A stretch of DNA of 15,638 bases from UBA1424 sp041669225. GTDB lineage: Bacteria; Bacillota_I; Bacilli_A; RFN20; CAG-826. The stretch's first letter is position 1. Each line of letters opens with the position of its first letter. Location of the stretch: contig JBAYBO010000024.1 of NCBI GenBank assembly GCA_041669225.1, positions 1-15,638 on the forward strand, written 5' to 3'. Below the pieces are notes generated by a model. It ran no database searches and was not told the origin of the DNA. It saw only the letters and a program-made list of their open reading frames with translations. Shown piece by piece: positions 1-6,803 of this stretch. The position numbers and the translations under genes were made by a program.

Positions 1-792
1 CATTGCAATCATGTTGAGTTCGCTCCAAAAATGTGCCCGGAATGTGGTGGTACTTATTTCTCGAAAAGCGGATTTGGCACGGAACGAATTATTAGCGAAA
101 TCGAAAAATTATTTCCGAATGCTACAACGCTACGTCTGGATAGTGATGTCGGCCGCGTTCGCAATACAATCGCAAAAACAATCGAAGCTTTCCGTAATAA
201 GGAGGCCGATATTTTGGTAGGTACGCAGATGATTGCTAAGGGCCATGACTTTCCTGATGTGACGTTAGTGGGAATAGTTCTAGCCGACATTGGTTTATCT
301 CTTCCTTCTTTTCGTAGTAGCGAACGAGCTTTTGAACTAATTACTCAGGCTGTCGGGCGAAGCGGTCGTGCCGCAAAAGTTGGCGAAGCCATCATTCAAA
401 CTTATAATCCGACTCATTACGCTATTCGTTTAGCAGCCGCTCAAGATTATGAAACTTTCTTTAAACAAGAAATGATGGTTCGAAAAGCTCAGCAGTATCC
501 ACCTTATACTTATTTGACCAGTGTGCAAATTTCCTCAAAAAATGAAGCTTTGGCTATCGATACCATTCATGCGATTGCCGAAGATATTGACAAACAAAAT
601 TATCAAGGGGTGGCGATTCTTGGTCCGGTATCGCCATATATCCATCTTGAACGAGAAACGCATCACCGAATTTTGCTGATTAAATATAAATCCGATGTTG
701 AAATCAAAGAGCATCTTAGTAAATTGCTCGTGGCTTTGCAAAGCAAAGGTCAAATTAATGTTGCTGTCAATGTTGACCCATATAACTTTTAA
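1..792 (+). CDS. priA: Primosomal protein N' (PriA), C-terminal part; 5' end outside the window
   Basis: This is the C-terminal 263 residues of the replication-restart helicase PriA, open to the left edge in frame 1 (family length is usually 700-800 residues). The visible part begins inside the zinc-binding insert, with Cys2 and the CPEC pair (Cys12, Cys15). The C-terminal helicase lobe follows, with the motif V-like run GTQMIAKGHDFPDV (about residues 73-86) and the motif VI-like run QAVGRSGRA. The tail has the PriA-typical region around QQYPPYTY. PriA loads the primosome at stalled forks and D-loops; this is family knowledge. It is the first gene of the conserved block and ends at TAA, 55 bp before the next gene. 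In B. subtilis def and fmt come next, but not here. Identification is firm; the N-terminal DNA-binding and Walker regions cannot be checked. Confidence 0.95.
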   Translation, partial: HCNHVEFAPKMCPECGGTYFSKSGFGTERIISEIEKLFPNATTLRLDSDVGRVRNTIAKTIEAFRNKEADILVGTQMIAKGHDFPDVTLVGIVLADIGLSLPSFRSSERAFELITQAVGRSGRAAKVGEAIIQTYNPTHYAIRLAAAQDYETFFKQEMMVRKAQQYPPYTYLTSVQISSKNEALAIDTIHAIAEDIDKQNYQGVAILGPVSPYIHLERETHHRILLIKYKSDVEIKEHLSKLLVALQSKGQINVAVNVDPYNF

Positions 793-796
793 TAAA

Positions 797-812
797 TTGT
801 TTAAATAAACAA
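797..812. repeat. Perfect AT-rich inverted repeat between priA and the next gene
   Basis: TTGTTTA (797-803), a two-base centre, then TAAACAA (806-812). It lies 5 bp past the priA stop and just upstream of an extended -10 box, where a -35 box would sit. It could be an operator for the small gene at 848 or a weak 3' stem for priA mRNA. No T-tract follows, so it is not a classical terminator. Confidence 0.45.
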
Positions 813-813
813 G

Positions 814-822
814 TGATATAAT
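814..822 (+). promoter_or_regulatory. Extended -10 promoter of the small gene at 848
   Basis: TGATATAAT is a perfect extended -10 element (TG, one base, then TATAAT at 817-822). No well-spaced -35 is visible: TTGTTT at 797-802 would leave only 14 bp. Extended -10 promoters can work without a good -35. The start codon at 848 lies 25 bp downstream, with AGGAA (836-840) as ribosome binding site. Confidence 0.5.
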
Positions 823-847
823 ATTTTCATTAGTTAGGAACCACATT

Positions 848-1282
848 ATGATAACCATATCCATTATCGGAATTGACCAATACATGGTTGGAACTTATTC
901 CAAAGAACACACCAAAAAACTCGCCGGTCTTTATGGAGTAAAGCCAAGTGAAATTGATTTTCACGCTCCGAATTCTTTTTTCTTTCATGAAGGCTTTGAT
1001 CAAACATCATGGAATGCATTAGTTCGTATCCACGCTCCACTTGAATGTGAAGGGCTTGAAGACAAAGTTACCGCTTATATATTTAAGACGTTAAAAGACA
1101 TCGCCGTCCACATCAACATTGAATACGTTTATTATAATAAAAGACATCGCCACTCCTACGTTAATCTCGATTATCCGCGTTTTATTAGCGAACAAAATGC
1201 TGTGGTCGTCGAAGAGCCTTCCGAAGAAGAAGACATTTATGATGGCAACATCTTTGCTGACCTAGATGATATAAACAAATAA
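848..1282 (+). CDS. Small unknown protein with acidic tail, possibly DUF1904/tautomerase-like
   Basis: A 144-residue cytosolic protein with no signal peptide or membrane segment. I do not recognise it with certainty. The first ~110 residues have the alternating strand-helix-strand look of the small tautomerase-like DUF1904 proteins: an N-terminal strand ITISIIGID, an NSFFFHEG segment near residues 42-49, a strand ALVRIHAP, a helix beginning EDKVTAYIFKTLKD and a final strand IEYVYY. That link is from memory of the family pattern and is tentative. The last ~25 residues are strongly acidic (EEPSEEEDIYD and on) and probably disordered. The gene has its own promoter and a terminator, so it looks monocistronic. 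It occupies the place where def-fmt lie in B. subtilis but resembles neither. The ATG is chosen for AGGAA 7 bp upstream. Confidence 0.75.
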   Translation: MITISIIGIDQYMVGTYSKEHTKKLAGLYGVKPSEIDFHAPNSFFFHEGFDQTSWNALVRIHAPLECEGLEDKVTAYIFKTLKDIAVHINIEYVYYNKRHRHSYVNLDYPRFISEQNAVVVEEPSEEEDIYDGNIFADLDDINK

Positions 1283-1296
1283 ATAGTTGGGTTTTT

Positions 1297-1317
1297 AACG
1301 ACATTTTGTCGTTTTTT
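1297..1317 (+). terminator. Intrinsic terminator after the small gene
   Basis: Stem AACGACA (1297-1303) and TGTCGTT (1307-1313), a three-base loop, and a run of six T at 1312-1317. It starts 15 bp past the stop codon. It separates the 144-residue gene from the operon that begins at 1370. Confidence 0.8.
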
Positions 1318-1321
1318 ATAG

Positions 1322-1350
1322 TAGAAACAGCACATTTCTATTACTATACT
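1322..1350 (+). promoter_or_regulatory. Candidate promoter of the rsmB-like operon
   Basis: TAGAAA (1322-1327, 4/6 to TTGACA), a 17 bp spacer, then TATACT (1345-1350, 5/6 to TATAAT). It falls between the terminator and the start codon at 1370, where a promoter for the downstream operon is expected. The ribosome binding signal after it is weak (GGGG at about 1358-1361). Confidence 0.5.
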
Positions 1351-1369
1351 ATGTATTGGGGCTAAAAAC

Positions 1370-2638
1370 ATGAAAGCACTTGAAATCGTCAAGACCGTAC
1401 TAACTCAAATCCTCTATCAGGATATTGAATTTCAGCATGCCCTGCGTTCAGTATTTAAAGAGCATCCAGAAAACAAAGAGCACTCAAGTCTCGTCTCCGC
1501 GATTGTCGGTTGCGCCCTACGTCATCAATACTTATTTGAACGAATTGTCAAAGATTTGGGCAATGAATATAGCGATGAACAAAAGTGCCTCCTTTATGCT
1601 TCTTTAGCTAACAACTTGTTTTTGAAACGAATTGAACACGAAGAGATGATTGGTTATGTTCGCTCAGAGTTTAATGAAGAACAAATGGTGGTCATTGAAA
1701 AATTACTTGCTTATCAAGATTCGCCTCGCGAGTTAATTCCTGAATCAATCCCCAATGAATCCTATGAATATTTATCGCTGCGTTTCAACACGCCGGAATG
1801 GCTTGTTAAGATGTGGCAAAAGCACTTTGGTCGCGGCATCACTTATAAGTTGTTGAAAAAAAATAATAAACCGCAGTTGCAAAGCTGCCGCGTTAATACT
1901 CTTGTTTCCTCGGTCAAGGAAGTTTTAGATGATAATCCCGAATTTCGCGAATCACCGATTGCCGATATGGTGATTTACCAAGGAAAAGCCCCAATTAGAA
2001 AAAACAATTTCTTTCAGAGTTTTGATGTCTTCCTTTTGAAGATGGCGGTTAAAGATCTTATGGATAAGGTGTGCATAGAAAATGTTCAGGAAGCCTTTCT
2101 TTATTCATCCGAGGACAATTCGGTAATTCGTGAGTTATTTCTTAAATATCATAAGAAAATCGGTCTTAATGTTGGCGTTCCCAACGTTGATGAACGGCTC
2201 GATATTTCAAAAATTATTCGTTACAACCAGTTGACAAACGTGAACTTTTTTGGAGCCGAACCGACTTCGATGAAAGCGGCGATTTCCCGCCCTCAGGATT
2301 TAGTTATCGTTCATCCTCGCAGTTCTAACTTCGATTTAATTCGGGCTTTCCCTGATTATTTACTGCACTTTAAACGCGAAAGCATCGACGAACTCGTCGC
2401 CAAACAAAAAGAAGCGCTTAATAATTGCGCGACTTTTGTCGGTGAAGATGGGGTTCTTGTGTATATGGTTTCGACTATAAATCGTAAGGAAGGCCATTCA
2501 TTGATTATGGATTTCTTAGATCGGAATCGTGATTTTATACTGATAGAAGAGAAGCAGAAATTTCCTTTTGATTCCCTCGACACCGCGCTTTTTTATGCAA
2601 TCATGAAACGAAAAGTCGAGGAGATACCGAGTGAATAA
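1370..2638 (+). CDS. RsmB/Sun-family protein lacking catalytic cysteines; probable pseudoenzyme
   Basis: A 422-residue protein in the position of rsmB (16S rRNA m5C967 methyltransferase). Residues ~1-130 fit the NusB-like RNA-binding domain. RFNTPEWLVKMW (138-149) and the stretch around SCRVN (172-176) match the conserved RsmB linker. The C-terminal half keeps the order of a Rossmann methyltransferase but loses its chemistry. Where active enzymes have the motif IV PCSG it reads HPRSS (Cys replaced by Arg317). Where they have YSTCT it reads YMVST (Cys replaced by Ser368), followed by a conserved-looking INRKEG. The glycine-rich SAM loop (CAAPGGKT type) is unrecognisable at about 240-270. The frame is intact and the length is near normal, so this is not simple decay. 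I infer a non-catalytic RNA-binding or assembly role. The stop overlaps rlmN by 8 bp. Confidence 0.85.
   Translation: MKALEIVKTVLTQILYQDIEFQHALRSVFKEHPENKEHSSLVSAIVGCALRHQYLFERIVKDLGNEYSDEQKCLLYASLANNLFLKRIEHEEMIGYVRSEFNEEQMVVIEKLLAYQDSPRELIPESIPNESYEYLSLRFNTPEWLVKMWQKHFGRGITYKLLKKNNKPQLQSCRVNTLVSSVKEVLDDNPEFRESPIADMVIYQGKAPIRKNNFFQSFDVFLLKMAVKDLMDKVCIENVQEAFLYSSEDNSVIRELFLKYHKKIGLNVGVPNVDERLDISKIIRYNQLTNVNFFGAEPTSMKAAISRPQDLVIVHPRSSNFDLIRAFPDYLLHFKRESIDELVAKQKEALNNCATFVGEDGVLVYMVSTINRKEGHSLIMDFLDRNRDFILIEEKQKFPFDSLDTALFYAIMKRKVEEIPSE
2618..2624 (+). promoter_or_regulatory. Ribosome binding site that fixes the GTG start of rlmN
   Basis: GAGGAGA lies 6 bp before GTG at 2631, inside the end of the preceding gene. 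No suitably placed in-frame ATG follows nearby, so this site decides for the GTG start. Confidence 0.8.
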
Positions 2639-3668
2639 CATATATGGTATCAGCCACGAATTATTGACCCTCGCGATGCTTGCTAAAGGGCAGAAAGCCT
2701 ATCGCGCCACGCAACTTTTTACGTGGATTTATGAAAAAAAGGCAAAATCGTTTGATGAGATGAGCGATGTTTCTTTGTCCTTTCGCGAAGTTTTAAAAAA
2801 TGATTATTATTTTGCTTTGCCAAAGATATATAAATCGCAAAAATCTCAGGACGGAACGATAAAGCTTTTATTAGAACTTAAAGACGGCCATAAAATTGAA
2901 ACCGCCTTGCTCCGTTATAACTATGGAAACGCTCTTTGTGTTTCTAGTCAGGTTGGTTGTAATATGGGCTGCTCGTTTTGCGCATCCGGACTTCTTAGTA
3001 AGCAACGGAATTTAGAAGTGGATGAAATGGTTGGGCAAATTCTTGTTATGAACGAACTTCTAAATGAAGAAGGTAAAGGTGAAGTTGTAACACACATTGT
3101 GGTGATGGGAACGGGTGAGCCATTTGATAATTTTGAAAACGTCATGGATTTTGTCCGTATCGCCAATCACCCGAAAGCCTTTGCTATCGGAGCGCGGAGA
3201 ATTACTGTTTCTACGTGTGGTATTGTTCCGCGGATTTATGAATATGCTGATGTCGGGATGCAGGTCAATCTTGCCATTTCCTTACATGCTTCCAACGACG
3301 AATTACGAAGTAAACTAATGCGAATTAATCAAGCTTATCCTCTCGATTCGTTAATCGAAGCCGTTAAATATTATGTTTTTAAAACGGGGCGGCGCGTAAC
3401 TTTTGAATACATTTTACTATCTGGGGTTAATGATGCAGTGGCTTACGCTGATGAACTATCCGATTTGATTCGTGGCATTGAAGCTTATGTTAACCTTATT
3501 CCTTATAACGCAATTGATGAGAAAGGCTATCGGCGCAGTGATGATTTAGCAGTCAAAGCTTTTCAAAATCAATTGACGAAACGGGGCATCACCTCGACAA
3601 TTCGCAAGGAATTCGGAGCGGATATCGACGCCGCTTGCGGGCAACTTCGTGCGAAGGAGAAGCAATGA
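2631..3668 (+). CDS. rlmN: Dual-specificity RNA methyltransferase RlmN
   Basis: A radical-SAM enzyme that methylates C2 of A2503 in 23S rRNA and of A37 in some tRNAs (family knowledge). At 345 residues it has the normal length. The iron-sulfur cluster motif CxxxCxxC is Cys110, Cys114 and Cys117. The first catalytic cysteine fits Cys103 in CVSSQ, seven residues before the cluster as in E. coli RlmN. The methyl-carrying partner fits Cys336 in the terminal CGQLR. GTGEPFDNF and the RRITVSTCG segment are typical. The start is GTG, supported by a strong GAGGAGA site. It overlaps the upstream gene by 8 bp and the downstream phosphatase by ATGA (3665-3668), so the three are translationally coupled. 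All catalytic residues are present, unlike its RsmB-like neighbour. Confidence 0.96.
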   Translation: MNNIYGISHELLTLAMLAKGQKAYRATQLFTWIYEKKAKSFDEMSDVSLSFREVLKNDYYFALPKIYKSQKSQDGTIKLLLELKDGHKIETALLRYNYGNALCVSSQVGCNMGCSFCASGLLSKQRNLEVDEMVGQILVMNELLNEEGKGEVVTHIVVMGTGEPFDNFENVMDFVRIANHPKAFAIGARRITVSTCGIVPRIYEYADVGMQVNLAISLHASNDELRSKLMRINQAYPLDSLIEAVKYYVFKTGRRVTFEYILLSGVNDAVAYADELSDLIRGIEAYVNLIPYNAIDEKGYRRSDDLAVKAFQNQLTKRGITSTIRKEFGADIDAACGQLRAKEKQ

Positions 3669-4423
3669 GAGTCAAAGGAAGATTCGCTTATCGCATCGAT
3701 ATTGGCCGAGTCCGTGTCTCAAACGAAGATCAAGCCATGGTTTTAACGAACGCTGATGGTGACGTTTTAATGATTGTCTGTGATGGAATGGGCGGTCATA
3801 ACAAAGGAGACTATGCCTCCAGAACCGCCGTGACAGTTCTTAGCGAAGCTTTTAAAAATAAACCCAAGTTCATTCATTCCTTCTTTGCGCGTCGGTGGCT
3901 TTCAAAGCAAATTCATTTAGCTAATAGCGAAATATATAACGCCGCCTTTAGTAACGAAGCTTATAAAGATATGGGCACCACTTTGGTGGCAGCCTTAATC
4001 GTTGAAGACCACATCATCATCGCCAATATCGGTGACTCACGCGCATATTCCGTACGCTATGAGGGAATGGAACGTCTAACAAGCGATCAGACATATGTTG
4101 ACTATTTGTATCGGACCGGAAAAATTAGCAAAGAGGAAATCGCCACTCATCCCAAGCGTCATGTTCTGATGAATGCCTTAGGCATATATCCTTCCTTAAC
4201 CTTAGATATTACGTCGACACCTTATGTCGGTTTTTCGATTCTGCTTTGCAGCGACGGACTTTATAACAATATTAGCGAAAAAGAAATGCATGCGATTTTA
4301 ACGACCGAAGAGCGTCCTGAGCAAAAGATCGAAACCCTAATCAAAGTCGCAAATAATAATGGCGGTTCAGATAATATCGCCATCGCCTATTGGGAGGTTC
4401 TAAAGAATGATCAAGATCGGTGA
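3665..4423 (+). CDS. stp: PP2C-family Ser/Thr protein phosphatase (PrpC/Stp)
   Basis: Removes phosphates placed by the neighbouring PrkC kinase. A 252-residue cytosolic PPM/PP2C phosphatase. The metal-binding motifs are all visible: SNEDQ (Asp22), CDGMGGH (Asp40), MGTTL near 103-107, NIGDSRAY near 121-128, CSDGL (Asp197) and GGSDN (Asp236). The two-metal site therefore looks complete. I start it at the ATG at 3665 and not at the upstream in-frame TTG (3635). The ATG has AAGGAGA (3654-3660) at good spacing, forms an ATGA overlap with rlmN, and begins with the usual short lead before the RVSNEDQ motif. The 3' end overlaps prkC by 17 bp, the usual phosphatase-kinase pairing of Firmicutes. Confidence 0.95.
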   Translation: MRVKGRFAYRIDIGRVRVSNEDQAMVLTNADGDVLMIVCDGMGGHNKGDYASRTAVTVLSEAFKNKPKFIHSFFARRWLSKQIHLANSEIYNAAFSNEAYKDMGTTLVAALIVEDHIIIANIGDSRAYSVRYEGMERLTSDQTYVDYLYRTGKISKEEIATHPKRHVLMNALGIYPSLTLDITSTPYVGFSILLCSDGLYNNISEKEMHAILTTEERPEQKIETLIKVANNNGGSDNIAIAYWEVLKNDQDR

Positions 4424-5285
4424 TAAAATCGATGATCGTTATCGTATCATGAGTCGTCTGGGTACCGGCGGCATGTCAGAAGTATATGAGGCGACCGACG
4501 TTATTTCAAAACGCATTGTCGCCATCAAAATCATGAAAGAAGATTTGATGAAAGATTATGAAAATATTCGCCGTTTCAAGCATGAAGTGGCAGCGGTGGC
4601 GAGTCTTCAACACCCTAATATTATTAAAGTTTACAACAATGGCGAAGTTGATGGTCGGCCTTACATGGCTAACGAATATGTTAAAGGCCAAACCTTGCAT
4701 GAGAAATTGCTATTTTTGACAAAAATGCAGCCTTATGAAGCTTGTGAGATTATGCTGCAAGTCTTAAGCGCCGTCGTCTATGTCCATAATCATGGCGTTA
4801 TTCATCGCGACATTAAGCCTCACAACGTATATTACATGGCTGACGGAACGATTAAACTTGGTGATTTTGGTATTGCCACAAATGAAGAGATGAGCAACGC
4901 CAATCCCGATGAACATATTTTGGGTAGCGTTCATTATTTGGCTCCCGAACTTTGCCAAGGCAAAAAACCAACACCGTTAAGCGATATTTATGCTTTAGGA
5001 ATTACTTTTTTTGAATTAGTGACGGGCCACGTGCCATTTGATGAAGTACTGCCGGTTGATATCGCCGTCGCTCATATTAAACGACAATTTCCGATGCCTT
5101 CGAAAGTTGATTCATCAATTTCTCGTGAGGTCGAAAAAATAATTGTTAAAGCATGTCGTAAAAACCCTCTTGATCGCTATCAAAACGCCCAAGCAATGTA
5201 TGACGATATTGAAAACGTTATGAAAAACCGCAACAATTTTAGAGAAAAAAAGAGCTTGTTATCGCGCATTTTTGGATTTAAATGA
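4407..5285 (+). CDS. prkC: Ser/Thr protein kinase, PrkC-type, catalytic domain only (no membrane or PASTA domain)
   Basis: A Hanks-type kinase of 292 residues. The glycine loop LGTGGMSEVY is at 18-27, the ATP lysine is Lys41 (VAIKIM), the helix-C glutamate is Glu60, the catalytic loop is HRDIKPHN (133-140; Asp135, Asn140) and the magnesium loop is DFG at 153-155. GSVHYLAPE (173-181) is typical of PrkC, so the kinase is predicted active. Usual PrkC/PknB proteins have ~600-650 residues, with a transmembrane helix and several PASTA domains that sense cell-wall fragments. This one ends in a basic tail (KKSLLSRIFGFK) with no hydrophobic helix, so it should be cytosolic. The end is not a frameshift visible here: rsgA starts inside the stop (ATGA at 5282-5285). 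The activation loop is poor in Thr. The start has GGGAGGT (4392-4398) upstream. Confidence 0.94.
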   Translation: MIKIGDKIDDRYRIMSRLGTGGMSEVYEATDVISKRIVAIKIMKEDLMKDYENIRRFKHEVAAVASLQHPNIIKVYNNGEVDGRPYMANEYVKGQTLHEKLLFLTKMQPYEACEIMLQVLSAVVYVHNHGVIHRDIKPHNVYYMADGTIKLGDFGIATNEEMSNANPDEHILGSVHYLAPELCQGKKPTPLSDIYALGITFFELVTGHVPFDEVLPVDIAVAHIKRQFPMPSKVDSSISREVEKIIVKACRKNPLDRYQNAQAMYDDIENVMKNRNNFREKKSLLSRIFGFK

Positions 5286-6151
5286 AACAAGGTATCATTG
5301 TTTCCGCTTATGGCGGTAAATTCGTAGCTGCCGTCGAAGACTCCCTTTTTAACTTGTCTCCGCGCGGAAGTGTCCGCTATAAAAGTGGTGATGTTTTACC
5401 AGGTGATAAAGTTATGTTTGATGAAGCGACTGCGACGATTGAAGAAATTCTTCCCCGTGAAAATAAACTGCCGCGACCCCGCGTCAGCAATATATCACAA
5501 ATAATGATTATGGCCTCAGCGGTCGAACCGGAGTTTTCGCCTCATCTTATTTATAAGACTTTGGCTTATTCTTTAATGTATGGCATCAAACCCTTCGTCG
5601 TCATTAGCAAGATTGATCGCCTTGAAGATTTGAGTGCCATGGAACATTTTCGAGTTCAACTTGCCCAAATTGGTTTTGAAGTTATTTTGTATTCCAAAAA
5701 ATCAAAAATTGGTTTGCTAAATTTGAAGAATAAATTATCAAGGCAAATTACTTTGGCGATTGGTCAAACTGGAGTCGGAAAATCATCGCTGATTAATTTG
5801 CTGGATGTGAATTTTAAACGAGCCATTGGCGAATATTCAAAAGCGTTGGGACGAGGTAAACACAAGACTAAGGAAGTAATTTTTCTGCCTTATTCCAATG
5901 GATACATCGTAGATTCACCAGGTTTTTCTTCCTTAGAACTTGATTTGTTTAAAGAGGATATCGCAGTATTTTTTCCAGGTTTATCGCAAGCCGTCGGCAA
6001 ATGCTTCTATCGAGACTGTATGCATATTAACGAAAAAGGCTGCGAAGTTAAAAAGATGATTGCCAGTGGCGTCCTTAGTGAAGAAGCGTATTTGATTTAT
6101 CAAAAGCTATTTGATGAATTACAATATAAAAACAGGAGGTTTCAAAAATGA
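5282..6151 (+). CDS. rsgA: Small ribosomal subunit biogenesis GTPase RsgA
   Basis: A circularly permuted GTPase that helps late 30S maturation and dissociates on GTP hydrolysis (family knowledge). Of its 289 residues, ~1-65 form the OB fold. The GTPase motifs then come in permuted order: the G4-like ISKID (Lys110, Asp112; the usual Asn/Thr is Ser109), G1 GQTGVGKS (161-168), the G2 region GRGKHKT (190-196) and G3 DSPGF (211-215, Ser in place of the common Thr). The C-terminal zinc site is complete: Cys241, Cys246, His248 and Cys254. Both ends overlap neighbours by ATGA, so it is translated with prkC and rpe. RsgA is a known PrkC substrate in some Firmicutes, which fits the grouping. Confidence 0.96.
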   Translation: MKQGIIVSAYGGKFVAAVEDSLFNLSPRGSVRYKSGDVLPGDKVMFDEATATIEEILPRENKLPRPRVSNISQIMIMASAVEPEFSPHLIYKTLAYSLMYGIKPFVVISKIDRLEDLSAMEHFRVQLAQIGFEVILYSKKSKIGLLNLKNKLSRQITLAIGQTGVGKSSLINLLDVNFKRAIGEYSKALGRGKHKTKEVIFLPYSNGYIVDSPGFSSLELDLFKEDIAVFFPGLSQAVGKCFYRDCMHINEKGCEVKKMIASGVLSEEAYLIYQKLFDELQYKNRRFQK

Positions 6152-6801
6152 AAAACTATGTGGCACCAAGTTTGTTGGCCGCTGATAAAAACAAATTATT
6201 CGAAGAGATCAAACTTGCCGAAGATAGCGGCGCTGAATATTTGCACTTTGATGTGATGGACGGAAAATTTGTCCCCAATATTTCATTTGGACTTGATGAT
6301 TTAAGAAAGATTAGTGCGAGTCATAAAATGATTAATGATGTTCACATTATGATTGAGGATCCCGATTCACAAGCGATTGAGTTTGCGAAGGCCGGTGCCG
6401 ATATTGTTACCTTTCATTTGGAGGCTTTACCTTGTCTTGGTTGTATGGCCAAAACGATTAAAAGTCTTCATGATCATGGAACAAAGGTCGGTATATCAAT
6501 AAAACCCGGCACGAAAGCCAATACTCTTGAGCCATTCTTAAAAGATATCGATTTAGTGCTCATTATGTCGGTTGAACCAGGCAAGGGCGGACAAGCTTTT
6601 ATGAAAAGCGCTTTGCGCAAGATTAAATACTTACGGCGCCTAATCGATCGTCATCAATATAATGTTTTAATCGAAGTCGATGGGGGAATCAACGACATCA
6701 CAGGCGCTTTAGCTCGTCAAGCCGGTGCTGATATCCTTGTTGCCGGAACTTATTTATTTGGTCATAATGACTTTAAGGAAAGGGTTAATAAACTTAGATA
6801 A
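6148..6801 (+). CDS. rpe: Ribulose-phosphate 3-epimerase
   Basis: Interconverts ribulose 5-phosphate and xylulose 5-phosphate in the non-oxidative pentose phosphate pathway. It is 217 residues long, a typical length for this TIM-barrel enzyme. The catalytic and metal residues are all visible: Ser8 (APSLLAAD), His33 and Asp35 (HFDVMDG), His66 (DVHIMI) and Asp178 (EVDGGIN). The phosphate-binding end is GADILVAGT (193-201). The flexible loop reads EPGKGGQ, with Lys where Phe is more common. The start has a very strong AGGAGGT (6134-6140) and overlaps the rsgA stop (ATGA). In B. subtilis thiN follows; here a membrane protein starts two bases after the stop. Confidence 0.96.
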   Translation: MKNYVAPSLLAADKNKLFEEIKLAEDSGAEYLHFDVMDGKFVPNISFGLDDLRKISASHKMINDVHIMIEDPDSQAIEFAKAGADIVTFHLEALPCLGCMAKTIKSLHDHGTKVGISIKPGTKANTLEPFLKDIDLVLIMSVEPGKGGQAFMKSALRKIKYLRRLIDRHQYNVLIEVDGGINDITGALARQAGADILVAGTYLFGHNDFKERVNKLR

Positions 6802-6803
6802 TT

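Noticed and set aside
2356..2583. Minus-strand open frames inside genes (for example within rsmB-like, prkC, glgD and leuS)
   Set aside because: They lie fully antisense to clearly recognised genes, show no family features and have no promoter or ribosome binding site of note.
1370..2638. The rsmB-like gene as an ordinary pseudogene or a frameshift artefact
   Set aside because: The frame is uninterrupted over a near-normal length, with recognisable sequence on both sides of each lost catalytic residue. Changing frame does not restore PCSG or STC motifs.
3635..3664. Upstream TTG start for the PP2C phosphatase
   Set aside because: The ATG at 3665 has a good ribosome binding site and an ATGA overlap with rlmN. 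The extra ten residues lie inside the rlmN end and fit no part of the family.
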